Positions 1 through 6,562 of a DNA stretch of 6,918 nucleotides are shown here, piece after piece; the first letter of the stretch is position 1, and each line of letters begins with the position of its first letter. The position numbers were made by a program, and so were the translations under genes. Under the pieces are notes generated by a model. It did no database searches. It was not told the origin of the DNA and saw only the letters and a program-made list of their open reading frames with translations. Source of the stretch: Candidatus Methanophagales archaeon (lineage in GTDB: Archaea > Halobacteriota > Syntropharchaeia > Alkanophagales > Methanospirareceae); the NCBI GenBank assembly GCA_021161765.1, contig JAGGZZ010000162.1, positions 1 through 6,918 of the forward strand, given 5' to 3'.

Positions 1-420
1 CCATTTGCGGTATCTTGCCGTTTATAGGCTTGATAGCGCATACTCCCATTCCTGGGAGAGCATATTGGGCCTCCCGAGTTCCCATAATCTCCATTTGGTA
101 CCATGCTACGGTCTGAGACCCCGCTGGACTCACACCACCTCGCAATGTCCCAGAACTCTCTGCTATATTCCAAGACCGGAGGTTCAGACTAACGGTGGTG
201 TGAATGCTGCCTTCTGTCACACAGACAACGTCGGCTTCCAGAATCATCAGAATTTCGGGGCTCATAACCTTCACCTTTCGATTGTGGCCCGGTATCCCAT
301 CCCCCCAGCTTCACAACAGCCCGTTACCGGGCTGGGTGTGGAGTTCAGTTCTGAGGGGGTGGCTAGCCTTTCCTCAGGCTAGATTTTCACCAGCTGGCGA
401 GTATGAATTTATCTCGGCAC
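1..420 (-). mobile_element. Group II intron, 5' (domain I) RNA part, truncated by window edge
   Basis: No protein is encoded here; the stretch reads as structured RNA on the minus strand. The 5' splice site is placed at 420, where the strand reads GTGCCGAG, close to the group II start consensus GTGYG. Running leftwards are phrases typical of bacterial and archaeal group II domain I: CCAGCTGGTGAAAATC (near 389-404), GAAAGGTGAAGGTTATGAGCCCC (about 257-279), GGAAGCCGACGTTGTC, GGTCTCAGACC, and GGGAACTCGGGAGGCCC (67-83). Stable hairpins are visible at 363-382 (CTAGCC/GGCTAG) and 317-334 (CAGCCCG/CGGGCTG, loop TTAC). The pairing of GTCTGTGT (219-226) with the last eight exon bases ACACAGGC (421-428) is what EBS1/IBS1 predicts and independently supports the boundary. 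The reverse transcriptase/maturase ORF and domains V-VI would lie left of the window. The short forward-strand ORFs here are artefacts of structured RNA. Confidence 0.83.
219..226 (-). other. Group II intron EBS1 (exon-binding site)
   Basis: The minus strand reads GTCTGTGT in the position expected for EBS1, just after GAAGCCGACGTT. It pairs with the exon end ACACAGGC immediately upstream of the intron, giving seven Watson-Crick pairs and one G-U. This is seen directly; the EBS1 assignment follows the standard group II recognition model. Confidence 0.65.
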
Positions 421-450
421 GCCTGTGTACTCTGCGCTCTCCGCGGTGAT
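421..450 (-). repeat. ACC-type dispersed repeat, intron insertion target (IBS1 at 421-428)
   Basis: Read on the minus strand, this is an ATCACCGCGGAGAGCGCAG stretch followed by AGTACACAGGC. It belongs to the 'ACCACGGAGAACACAGAG'-like sequences common between genes in many bacteria and archaea. The last eight bases serve as IBS1 of the adjacent group II intron. A short palindrome, GTGAT-AA-ATCAC, sits at 446-457. The 79 bases between the intron and the PLD-like gene hold nothing else I can name. Confidence 0.5.
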
Positions 451-499
451 AAATCACTATATTTTTAGACACTGCTTCTGAACTGTATCTCTCCTGTAT

Positions 500-2443
500 T
501 TACATCCTTTTATACCACTTAACCGCCCGGAAGACAACAAAAGAAATAACCAGCGTCAATGCCACCCACGCGATTTTTATTAGAGATGTCCCTCCTTCAT
601 CTCCTTTATTCTCCTTCTGTTCCTCTTCCTCTACTGACTTATTCCAGTCATGGAAGAAAACGTCCTCGTAAAAAGAAGCTATTTCATCGTTCTCCACTAT
701 CACGCCTGCTTCCCTGTTGTAAATAGAATTGGCATTCCAGTTCAGCGATGTTATAAGCACTTTTTTGCCATCCATGATTAAACCCTTGTTGTGTATTTTA
801 GCTAACCCCAGCGAGTCTAAATCCGCTAATTTCGCTTCTAAACTCCAATTCGCTTCTCTCGCCACTTCGTTCAACCACAAAACCACTTCGTCATTATTGT
901 TTGCACCTTCTAAATACTTAGCGTCAAGCAGCATTTTAACTTCACATCCTCTTTCCGCAGCATCTATCAAAGCAGCAATAAAGGTATTGTCCTCTTCACC
1001 CCAGAATCGTCCGGTTGAGAACTGCTGCACGTAAACATTTTCTTCTGCGTTGTTTATCGCACCCAGTATCGTTTCGTTACTCATAGCGGTATCAGGTGCT
1101 AAAACAGGAATCAAAGTAAAATCGCTGTTAACGGTGAGTGGTTCAAAGACGGGTGCATAAGAGCCTTCTGGTATCTCTCTGCTCATGAATTTTGTTTCCA
1201 AATCCTCTAATCTTGTTGAAACTTCTTTACCACGATAGAAATCTTCAAAGAATACTTCTTTGAAGTATCTTGCAACTTCCGCATTTCTTATCACGACACC
1301 CCAGCCACGGTTTCCAAAAGAGTTATTGCAGGGTATTCCTGTATTTTTCCAGTTTTCAGTCATTACTATGGTACTCTCATTGTCAATAACTGCGTATTTC
1401 GCATGGTTTATGAACGGGTCGTGAGAAAAACGAACTTCTCCACCTTTTTCTTTTATTTTCTCTGCAATATACAGCTCTTCATCTTTAATTCCGCCAACAG
1501 GGCTGCCTTCGAGCAGCACACGCACATTCACTCCTCTATTCAAAGCATCCAAAACCGCGTCCAGGAGGTAAAGGTTCTCAAACTGGTACAGGTTGATATA
1601 CAAAGAGGAGGCGGCTATTTCTATTTCGCGTTGCAAAACGGAAAAGCTGCAATCAGGGGATACAAAAGCGGTTACTTCGCCAAAACAAGTGATTTTTTCG
1701 GGTGCGTGATACGAAGCGCCAAACGTGAGCAGCAGCCAGTCTTTGCACTGATTTGTATCCTGAAACTCGTTTCGTTTGTAAATCATTCCTTCTCTCGGCT
1801 TCTTCAACGGCTCTGCCTGCCAGCCCGCTCCCGTGTAAGAGGATTCACCGTAGATCACAGCATCCACTTCTTTTCCGCTCTTGTCTTGTAATAATACTTC
1901 GTCACCACTGTCGCGTAATGCAAATCTGCCTTCTGTTTGCAGTTGAGTAACGTCGGGGTTGGAATCCGTGCCGTATTCGAAATCAGGAGAGATGGTTTTA
2001 CGGGATACGTTACTTATTTGTTCTGCAAATGCCGCAGCGTTTCTCGTAACGTAGATTGTCTCGCCTGGGGCAATAATAGCGAAAGTAGGGAATATGATTT
2101 TTCCTTCGTTATCTGTTATGCTCCAGCCTTCGATGTTTACGGGATGGGTGCAGGGATTAGTGATTGCAACGTATTCGTCCAGTTCGTTTTTCGTCGCCGT
2201 GTTTGGGTAGATTTCGGTTATTATCAAATTCGGCGGTGCAGTGTTATCAGAGGAGGAATAAGCAAAGGCTTCGTGTGTTAAGGTTAGAGGAGAAAGGAAG
2301 AGTAACAGAGAAACAAGTGTGATGAGCAATGATGCTTTAAAAACTATTTTAAGTGCTGCATTTTCTTTTGTTTTCCTTACTCCATCAGACCTCCTTTGAA
2401 AAAGAGTTCTAAGGAATGTTATGTGTAGTTTCGTGCTACTCAT
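500..2443 (-). CDS. Membrane-anchored phospholipase-D-family protein with lamin-tail domain
   Basis: This 647-aa protein belongs to the PLD/HKD superfamily, whose members cleave phosphodiester bonds in phospholipids or nucleic acids through a phospho-histidine intermediate. Residues 33-62 form a hydrophobic signal segment ending in HEAFAYSS. A lamin-tail-type beta domain follows at about 72-190 (LIITEIYPNT, EYVAITNP, GWSITDNEG, IYVTRN). Two catalytic halves then each carry an HxKxxxxD motif: H347-K349-D354 (HAKYAVID) and H551-K553-D558 (HNKGLIMD), the second followed by SLNWNANS. An acidic linker (about 603-616), a transmembrane helix (about 621-640) and a basic tail (KWYKRM) close the protein. 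The topology suggests an extracytoplasmic enzyme anchored by its C-terminus. The ATG at 2443 overlaps the end of the upstream gene by 8 nt (ATGAGTAG), implying translational coupling. The N-terminal region before the signal segment is unusually long (32 residues). Both active-site halves are intact. The substrate is not determinable; extracellular DNA is one plausible target because lamin-tail domains often accompany secreted nucleases. Confidence 0.88.
   Translation of the reverse strand: MSSTKLHITFLRTLFQRRSDGVRKTKENAALKIVFKASLLITLVSLLLFLSPLTLTHEAFAYSSSDNTAPPNLIITEIYPNTATKNELDEYVAITNPCTHPVNIEGWSITDNEGKIIFPTFAIIAPGETIYVTRNAAAFAEQISNVSRKTISPDFEYGTDSNPDVTQLQTEGRFALRDSGDEVLLQDKSGKEVDAVIYGESSYTGAGWQAEPLKKPREGMIYKRNEFQDTNQCKDWLLLTFGASYHAPEKITCFGEVTAFVSPDCSFSVLQREIEIAASSLYINLYQFENLYLLDAVLDALNRGVNVRVLLEGSPVGGIKDEELYIAEKIKEKGGEVRFSHDPFINHAKYAVIDNESTIVMTENWKNTGIPCNNSFGNRGWGVVIRNAEVARYFKEVFFEDFYRGKEVSTRLEDLETKFMSREIPEGSYAPVFEPLTVNSDFTLIPVLAPDTAMSNETILGAINNAEENVYVQQFSTGRFWGEEDNTFIAALIDAAERGCEVKMLLDAKYLEGANNNDEVVLWLNEVAREANWSLEAKLADLDSLGLAKIHNKGLIMDGKKVLITSLNWNANSIYNREAGVIVENDEIASFYEDVFFHDWNKSVEEEEQKENKGDEGGTSLIKIAWVALTLVISFVVFRAVKWYKRM
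2389..2397 (-). promoter_or_regulatory. Strong internal Shine-Dalgarno-like site without a usable start
   Basis: The minus strand reads AAAGGAGGT at codons 15-18 of the PLD-like gene, followed by CTG and then ATG GAG TAA in another frame. No ATG, GTG or TTG in the PLD frame lies at a usable distance. It may be chance, a two-codon minimal ORF, or a trace of an older start. Confidence 0.35.
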
Positions 2444-4241
2444 GTTTCATTATTGTGCACACGGGGGTTCCTTTGTGCAAGAGATTCTTGGAGTATATTC
2501 TTTTGATGCCCGCCAACTGCCCAAGAAAAACTTCTTCAACATCCTGATTTTCAACTTGCAGCGATAAAACTTTTTCCTCTAAATATCCGTCAGGTATGAC
2601 GTATCCAATGCGTTCACCTTTGTGTAGTTTATTTTCAGAAATTTGTACTCCGACCGCACATGGTTTCTCCCAATACTTAACGATTTTACCGATAGGCTTG
2701 TAAATGGTAGGGAGCCTGGGCATTCTCCCACTCTTGTAGAATAGTTCCTGAATCGTCTTAGGATCCCACCCCCACTTCATCATTCCTCTAATCAAAAGAA
2801 ACAAATCCCAGGTTGTTAAGATAGTGAGGTCATGATTCTCCGCGTCTTCTACTTGTTGCTCGGTAAATATATTTGGGTTATCTCTTTCAAGTGCAGGAAC
2901 ATTCCGCTGATGATTTATTATTGACACGCCATGAACATCAAATCTACTCCATTCCTTCATTCGTCTAGGGACATACTTAACTACCTGTATCGTGTCGGAT
3001 TCATGTGGAAGCCCAGATATTCCCTTGATTTCTATCAAAAGAATAGGAGATTTGTCATGAACTTGCAGGTCTTCCTGCTTTGGTGCTTTAGTGTTCTGCT
3101 CCCGAATTTGCTTATCAACATCTATAACCTGCTCAAATCCAATGAATTCGAGACATGATTTGACACTTTCTACAAGGTCTGTTCCAGTTTTAGTAATTAT
3201 CCCGTGGAGGAAGCCAAGTCTATCCCTTTCCTCTGATATCTGCTTATCAAGCTCTTCAAGTTCTCTTTTTGCCCTCAGCTGAACCTCGACTTTGTCAGTT
3301 TTGTACTTGAGCACAGAATCAAGTTCATATTCAGCTCTCTCAACCCATCGAGAACCTTCTATGTGGGGAAAAAGATGAGGAGATATATCTGGAAGGACTT
3401 CACGCAATAGAGTTACGATGGTCTCAGCATCTTTCGATATTTGTGGAAGTATGAGAACACGACCTTTAGAATCTTCTGGTACAAGTAATCCCCCAACGCA
3501 CCTTTCGAATTTATTGCTGCTCAAAGTAGGTATCCAATTCTTCTCTATTCTTGACGTAGGGTTAAAAGTGGCATTATATTTGGCATTTCTAGTAGTCTTC
3601 CAAAGAAAACGAGAAAGTTGGGAATCATGCTCTAGCACATTGATTTCCACGCCAACATCTGATGATTCTACTACAAGATAAGAGAGAATCGAAAGAAAGG
3701 ACCAGTTATCAGCGTTTATTTTCGATCCTGTAGATAGTTCAGATACTCCATAATTAAAGCGGCTGCGGTAAACATGAGCTAAAACCAGATCCTGATAGAG
3801 ACGCGATTGAGCAAAGATAACAAACAGCCCACCATAATCGAAAATACGGTCAAAGGCATTTTGTACTATGCTCATTACCCTTGGGCGAGGATCAATTTCA
3901 CTCCGACTACATTTAGCCCACCAATCGCTCTCCCCTCCGGATGTCACCTTTTCGCCTTCAGGACTATCAAGCGTTTCTGGGGGTGTGAGGTCAATAATTA
4001 TAATCTCCTGCTCAGTATAATTTGGTAGATCAGATTTGTAGATTACAGGTCGGTAGCTATCACTAAGCTCTACCTTGTATGGAGAACCAAATGTTCCAGC
4101 AGATGCGTTGAAGCCAGCAGACCGGACGCTATCAAGGACACTATCGGGCAAATCTACGAGTAGAATCTTGGGCTTTTGATATTCAGGAGTGAACTTCTTA
4201 GAGTTTTTCGCTTTTTCTTTAGCTTTTCTTATTTTCAACAT
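2436..4241 (-). CDS. PD-(D/E)xK nuclease-like protein with coiled coil and EF-Tu domain-2-like barrel
   Basis: This is an apparently intact 601-aa gene I cannot assign to a named family. Residues 1-24 are basic. Residues 25-300 form an unassigned alpha/beta region starting with the strand KILLVDLP, with IIIIDLTPPE (80-89), GGLFVIFA (137-144), GRVLILPQ (260-267) and PHLFPHIEGSRW. A charged coiled coil spans about 308-345. Residues 354-425 resemble a PD-(D/E)xK nuclease core: helix LVESVKSCLEFIGF, then EDLQV (390-394), the strand LLIEIKG with E404 and K406, and Q419 in QVVKY. Residues 514-598 match the pattern of EF-Tu domain-2-like beta barrels (IGKIVKYWEK, LHKGERIGYV, VLSLQVENQDVEE, LHKGTPVCTI) but no GTPase domain is present. 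No signal peptide is seen, so it is probably cytoplasmic. GGAG lies 11 nt before the ATG. It ends overlapping the PLD-like gene by 8 nt, suggesting joint action. A defence or DNA-processing role is inference. Confidence 0.8.
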   Translation of the reverse strand: MLKIRKAKEKAKNSKKFTPEYQKPKILLVDLPDSVLDSVRSAGFNASAGTFGSPYKVELSDSYRPVIYKSDLPNYTEQEIIIIDLTPPETLDSPEGEKVTSGGESDWWAKCSRSEIDPRPRVMSIVQNAFDRIFDYGGLFVIFAQSRLYQDLVLAHVYRSRFNYGVSELSTGSKINADNWSFLSILSYLVVESSDVGVEINVLEHDSQLSRFLWKTTRNAKYNATFNPTSRIEKNWIPTLSSNKFERCVGGLLVPEDSKGRVLILPQISKDAETIVTLLREVLPDISPHLFPHIEGSRWVERAEYELDSVLKYKTDKVEVQLRAKRELEELDKQISEERDRLGFLHGIITKTGTDLVESVKSCLEFIGFEQVIDVDKQIREQNTKAPKQEDLQVHDKSPILLIEIKGISGLPHESDTIQVVKYVPRRMKEWSRFDVHGVSIINHQRNVPALERDNPNIFTEQQVEDAENHDLTILTTWDLFLLIRGMMKWGWDPKTIQELFYKSGRMPRLPTIYKPIGKIVKYWEKPCAVGVQISENKLHKGERIGYVIPDGYLEEKVLSLQVENQDVEEVFLGQLAGIKRIYSKNLLHKGTPVCTIMKHE

Positions 4242-4274
4242 GGGTACTCATACTCCAAAAGTTAACACGGAATT

Positions 4275-4365
4275 GCGTATAACGGTTCTGGTATATCTGA
4301 AGTTTTGCGAAACGAAGTGGAGCAAAAATTGGGCGCAGCGTAGCCAGATATACCCTGTTATACGC
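4275..4365. repeat. Long imperfect palindrome, attC-like
   Basis: The left arm has GCGTATAAC (4275-4283) and GGTATATCTG (4290-4299). The right arm has CAGATATACC (4345-4354) and GTTATACGC (4357-4365). These give 19 perfect base pairs in two blocks separated by a 6/2-nt internal loop. The 45-nt centre is itself structured, with TTTTGC/GCAAAA and GGC/GCC stems. The plan of two outer boxes (GTATAAC and GTTATAC), an unpaired spacer, inner boxes and a variable central loop is that of integron attC sites. The position just after the stop codon of the methyltransferase fragment is also where a cassette's attC belongs. The outer boxes deviate from the RYYYAAC/GTTRRRY consensus and I see no clear extrahelical base, so a MITE-like or other palindromic repeat is an equal alternative. 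The remaining 134-nt intergenic space holds only the ribosome binding site of the next gene. Confidence 0.85.
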
Positions 4366-4373
4366 CGTTTTGC
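4347..4373 (+). repeat. Inverted repeat copy 1 (left end of restriction-debris block)
   Basis: The plus strand reads GATATACC, CT, GTTATACGCC, then GTTTTGC. Apart from the 2/3-nt spacer and one base, it matches the minus strand at 6585-6612. It overlaps the right arm of the palindrome and ends 3 nt before the stop codon of the methyltransferase fragment. Confidence 0.7.
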
Positions 4374-4375
4374 CA

Positions 4376-4876
4376 TTATTCACTCTCCTCATTTTTGAAA
4401 TCAAATAGCTTTGGAGATTTAAACTCTATTAGAAACTCTCTAATCCGCTTTTCTGCCAATTTCACATAATTTTCATCTATGTCGTATCCTATATAATGCC
4501 TATTTGTTTTTACCGCTGCTATTGCCGCTTGTCCACTTCCGATGAAAGGGTCTAAAACAACTTCTCCTTCGTAAGTATAAAGTTGAATTAACCTATAAGG
4601 AAGTTCCACAGGGAAGGGTGCTGGATGTCCAATCTTACGAGCTGACTCTGCTGGAAATGTCCAAACACTTTTAGTAAGTTCAAGAATTTCCTCTTTGGAA
4701 CTGGTGTTTTTTCTCTTGTTGCCATTTTTTCTACTAAATGTACCTTTAGAAAAAATCAAAATATACTCATGAATATCCCTTAAAGTTGGATTGGCGGCAG
4801 AAAGCCAACTACCCCATGCTGTGGAGGGACTTGAACTTGAAGCTTTGTCCCATATCTTCATACTCTGTTCTCTCAT
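4376..4876 (-). pseudogene. DNA N4/N6-methyltransferase, C-terminal part only
   Basis: This 166-aa ORF is the back part of an adenine-N6/cytosine-N4 DNA methyltransferase of a restriction-modification system. It begins abruptly inside the family pattern at IWDKASSSSPSTAWGSWLSA (8-27), followed by RDIHEYILIFSKG, motif X (HPAPFPVELP, 84-93), the SAM-binding motif I (DPFIGSGQ, 109-116) and motif II (YIGYDID, 128-134). The catalytic motif IV (S/D-PP-Y/W) and roughly the first 100 residues expected before this point are missing and are not found in the upstream frames. A fragment with motif I but no motif IV should not methylate DNA. The ATG follows directly after the TAA of the upstream ORF, in the same frame. 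AGGAG lies 3 nt upstream, so it could still be translated. The C-terminus looks natural and stops 3 nt from the palindromic repeat. Family assignment is firm; target sequence is unknown. Confidence 0.85.
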
Positions 4877-5602
4877 TTACTCCTGACCAAGAATGGGAAT
4901 TTTCAAATCAAGGTCTGGATAACAATAGATGTTTATATAATTGTCAATTTGTTCTTCCAAGTCAGAGTTCTTCAAATATTCGTCAAAGGTACTGAAATTC
5001 CCTGGAATTTTACCTTCACTGTCATCCCATTGCAATCTTATTTCGTCTAATTCTTGCTTGTCACATTTTCCGTAATCGCTATTCCATGATTCTCGAGCAC
5101 TTTCCAATAATTTGTTTTTCACGTCATCCTCAGAAGGAATGATAACCTTAAAAGTATCTGCTGGTTCTATTGGTGCAGGTTTTTGACCTTTGAGATACCT
5201 TATCAGAAATTGGTGTCCTGGATAAGTATCAAGCTCATCAGCGAGTCTTTCCGTAGTAAAAATTTTTCTATTGAACACTACAAAAGAGCCAAGACGAAAA
5301 TCAACAGCTTGTATGTAAATATTAATATCTATGCCCGCTTCCTGAAGTTGTAGGTAATCAAAAACATGGAATCCATCCGGGTCTTGTTTTAAATCCGAGT
5401 CTAAAGTAATTTTTGAGAAATCCTTACCGAGAGAAAAAATTGGCTTGATGGCTTTTAAGGCATTTATTAGCGCTTCTACTTCTTTGCCACCATATCTTTC
5501 AAAAAAGCCCATATTACGGTGTCCATTTTCTACAATGATAGAACCGTCACAAGTCACATTCCATATCTGCCAAACACCACCCATCTTTACTACTTCAAAC
5601 AT
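4877..5602 (-). CDS. Hypothetical acidic protein (241 aa)
   Basis: I do not recognise this protein. From the ATG at 5602 it starts MFEVVKMGGVWQIWNV, followed by mixed alpha/beta sequence (FHVFDYLQLQEAGIDINIYI, FRLGSFVVFNRKIF, FKVIIPSEDDVKNKLLESA) and a strongly acidic tail ending PILGQE. There is no signal peptide, membrane segment, or obvious nuclease, methyltransferase or helicase motif. GAGGGG lies 12 nt before this ATG. The frame stays open up to a TTG at 5671 (264 aa), whose first codons overlap the end of the upstream pseudogene; residues encoded there (SKEDLINLYNKEG) look plausible, so the start is uncertain. The stop codon TAA abuts the ATG of the methyltransferase fragment in the same frame. 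It may be an unrelated gene brought in by the rearrangement that truncated its neighbours, or an extra component of a restriction system; the context favours defence but nothing in the protein proves it. Confidence 0.65.
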   Translation of the reverse strand: MFEVVKMGGVWQIWNVTCDGSIIVENGHRNMGFFERYGGKEVEALINALKAIKPIFSLGKDFSKITLDSDLKQDPDGFHVFDYLQLQEAGIDINIYIQAVDFRLGSFVVFNRKIFTTERLADELDTYPGHQFLIRYLKGQKPAPIEPADTFKVIIPSEDDVKNKLLESARESWNSDYGKCDKQELDEIRLQWDDSEGKIPGNFSTFDEYLKNSDLEEQIDNYINIYCYPDLDLKIPILGQE

Positions 5603-5648
5603 GGTTTTTTTTATCCCCTCTTTATTGTACAAATTTATTAAATCCTCT

Positions 5649-6300
5649 TTAGATGCCAAGTTCTTCTTCAAGATCTAAAAAGGCTCTTTTACGTTTATAA
5701 AGCTCATCTATTTTCTCCAAATCAATAAACCTCAATTGTTCCTTAATTTCATGGAAACTTCCCGAGAGCAAATCCTTTATCTTTTCATGGTCTGCTTGAG
5801 ACCCTACTACGAAAATGTGACTGTTCCACAGATCAAAAGCATGCTTCAACTTAACTAAGTCATGATAAAGATCTCTTTTTACGTGAACTTCAAAGACATA
5901 AGTTGGCACAGATTGCTCTACTCTTCTCCATACAACATCGAGTCTCCCTATGTCGAAAGGTTACTCTCCCTCAGCAATATAATTTTGTAGCTTTCCGATT
6001 TCGATAAGCTTTTGGATCATCTTTTTATGAGAAATCTGTTCTTCCATTTCTTCAATTTGGCGTCTCTGAAATTTCGAGATGATCACTTGAGCTAGCGGAG
6101 AATCAAGCTGTTGGAATCCCACTCCTGTCTTATATCTTAACAACTCAGAGGTTATTTTATCTGTTTTTCCATTTGTCCGGAGGAAGACAATGCACAACAT
6201 TGAATTCAAAGCGCAGGGGCCAAATTACCTCATTTTTATCAATTTCTTCAAACCAAAGGGGCTGAGTTTGACGAAACTTCATTTTGACGATTACATATCC
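5649..6300 (-). pseudogene. EVE-domain / restriction-nuclease-like fusion protein, broken remnant
   Basis: Three pieces read as one gene once two lesions are repaired. From about 6300 the frame gives YVIVKMKFRQTQPLWFEEID then VIWPLRFEFNVVHCLPPDKW, the pattern of the second half of an EVE (PUA-like, modified-base-reading) domain. A run of five A at 6164-6168 shifts the frame; with four A it continues WKTDKITSELLRYKTGVGF. A linker follows (QIEEMEEQISHKKMIQKLIE), then a TAA at 5961-5963 in frame between EGE and PFDIGRLDVVWRR, most simply a former Tyr codon. The rest carries a nuclease-like core: D of RLDVVW, FEVHV with a histidine after the acid, then YHDLVKLKHAFDLWNSHIFVV, ending EEELGI. The front of the EVE domain is lost at the junction with the restriction enzyme fragment near 6300. 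A modification-dependent restriction role for the intact ancestor is inference. Assembly error could explain the homopolymer indel but less easily the nonsense codon. Confidence 0.75.
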
Positions 6301-6559
6301 AGATGGATACAGGCTCACCAAACAGTCTCACATCAACTTCAGGTTCTGTTATGGGAATTTCAGTTTCCACATTGGCTTCTCCAAATTTATAGATGAGCAA
6401 AGCAGCTATTATCCTTTCACGAAGCGAACCCACTTCCATTCCAATATTCCCAGCCCTTGAACTCTCTAACTCTGCAAGTTGAAACATATAAGGTAGGCGT
6501 GTTTTAATTCTATTTACGAGTTTTGGATCCTCAAATATTTCTATCAAACCGCTGTACAT
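6248..6559 (-). pseudogene. Type II restriction endonuclease, N-terminal fragment (ThaI-like)
   Basis: The 103-aa ORF starts MYSGLIEIFEDPKLVNRIK and contains AELESSRAGNIGMEVGSLRE, IIAALLIYKFG and EIPITEPEVDVRLFGEPVSI. These form the front half of a PD-(D/E)xK type II restriction endonuclease. E48 on the first helix and D76 of EVDV are the likely metal-binding acids. After I86 the expected lysine-containing strand end is replaced by WICNRQNEV and an early stop, because the DNA switches near 6297-6304 to part of another gene in a different frame. A whole enzyme should be about twice as long, so this product would lack the catalytic lysine and the DNA recognition part. The start is supported by GGAG 9 nt upstream and by coupling to the small ORF that ends 3 nt earlier. 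The sequence recalls the archaeal ThaI-type family from memory; that name is tentative and no target site is claimed. Confidence 0.75.
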
Positions 6560-6562
6560 TTT

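Noticed and set aside
1..420. Ribosomal RNA fragment
   Set aside because: The structured look suggested rRNA at first, but the phrases match group II domain I and the IBS1/EBS1 pairing settles it.
5..449. Two forward-strand ORFs of 125 and 81 aa in the left end
   Set aside because: They lie inside the group II intron RNA, have no ribosome binding site, and their composition reflects RNA stems rather than a protein.
4219..4404. 61-aa minus-strand ORF across the palindrome
   Set aside because: Its codons come from the palindromic repeat and it overlaps the starts and ends of both neighbouring genes; no independent coding sign.
5961..5963. Stop-codon recoding (pyrrolysine or selenocysteine)
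   Set aside because: The codon is TAA, which neither system uses, and the same gene also carries a frameshift, so decay is simpler.
6190..6396. 68-aa forward ORF opposite the restriction enzyme junction
   Set aside because: It is the reverse complement of recognisable EVE and restriction enzyme coding sequence.
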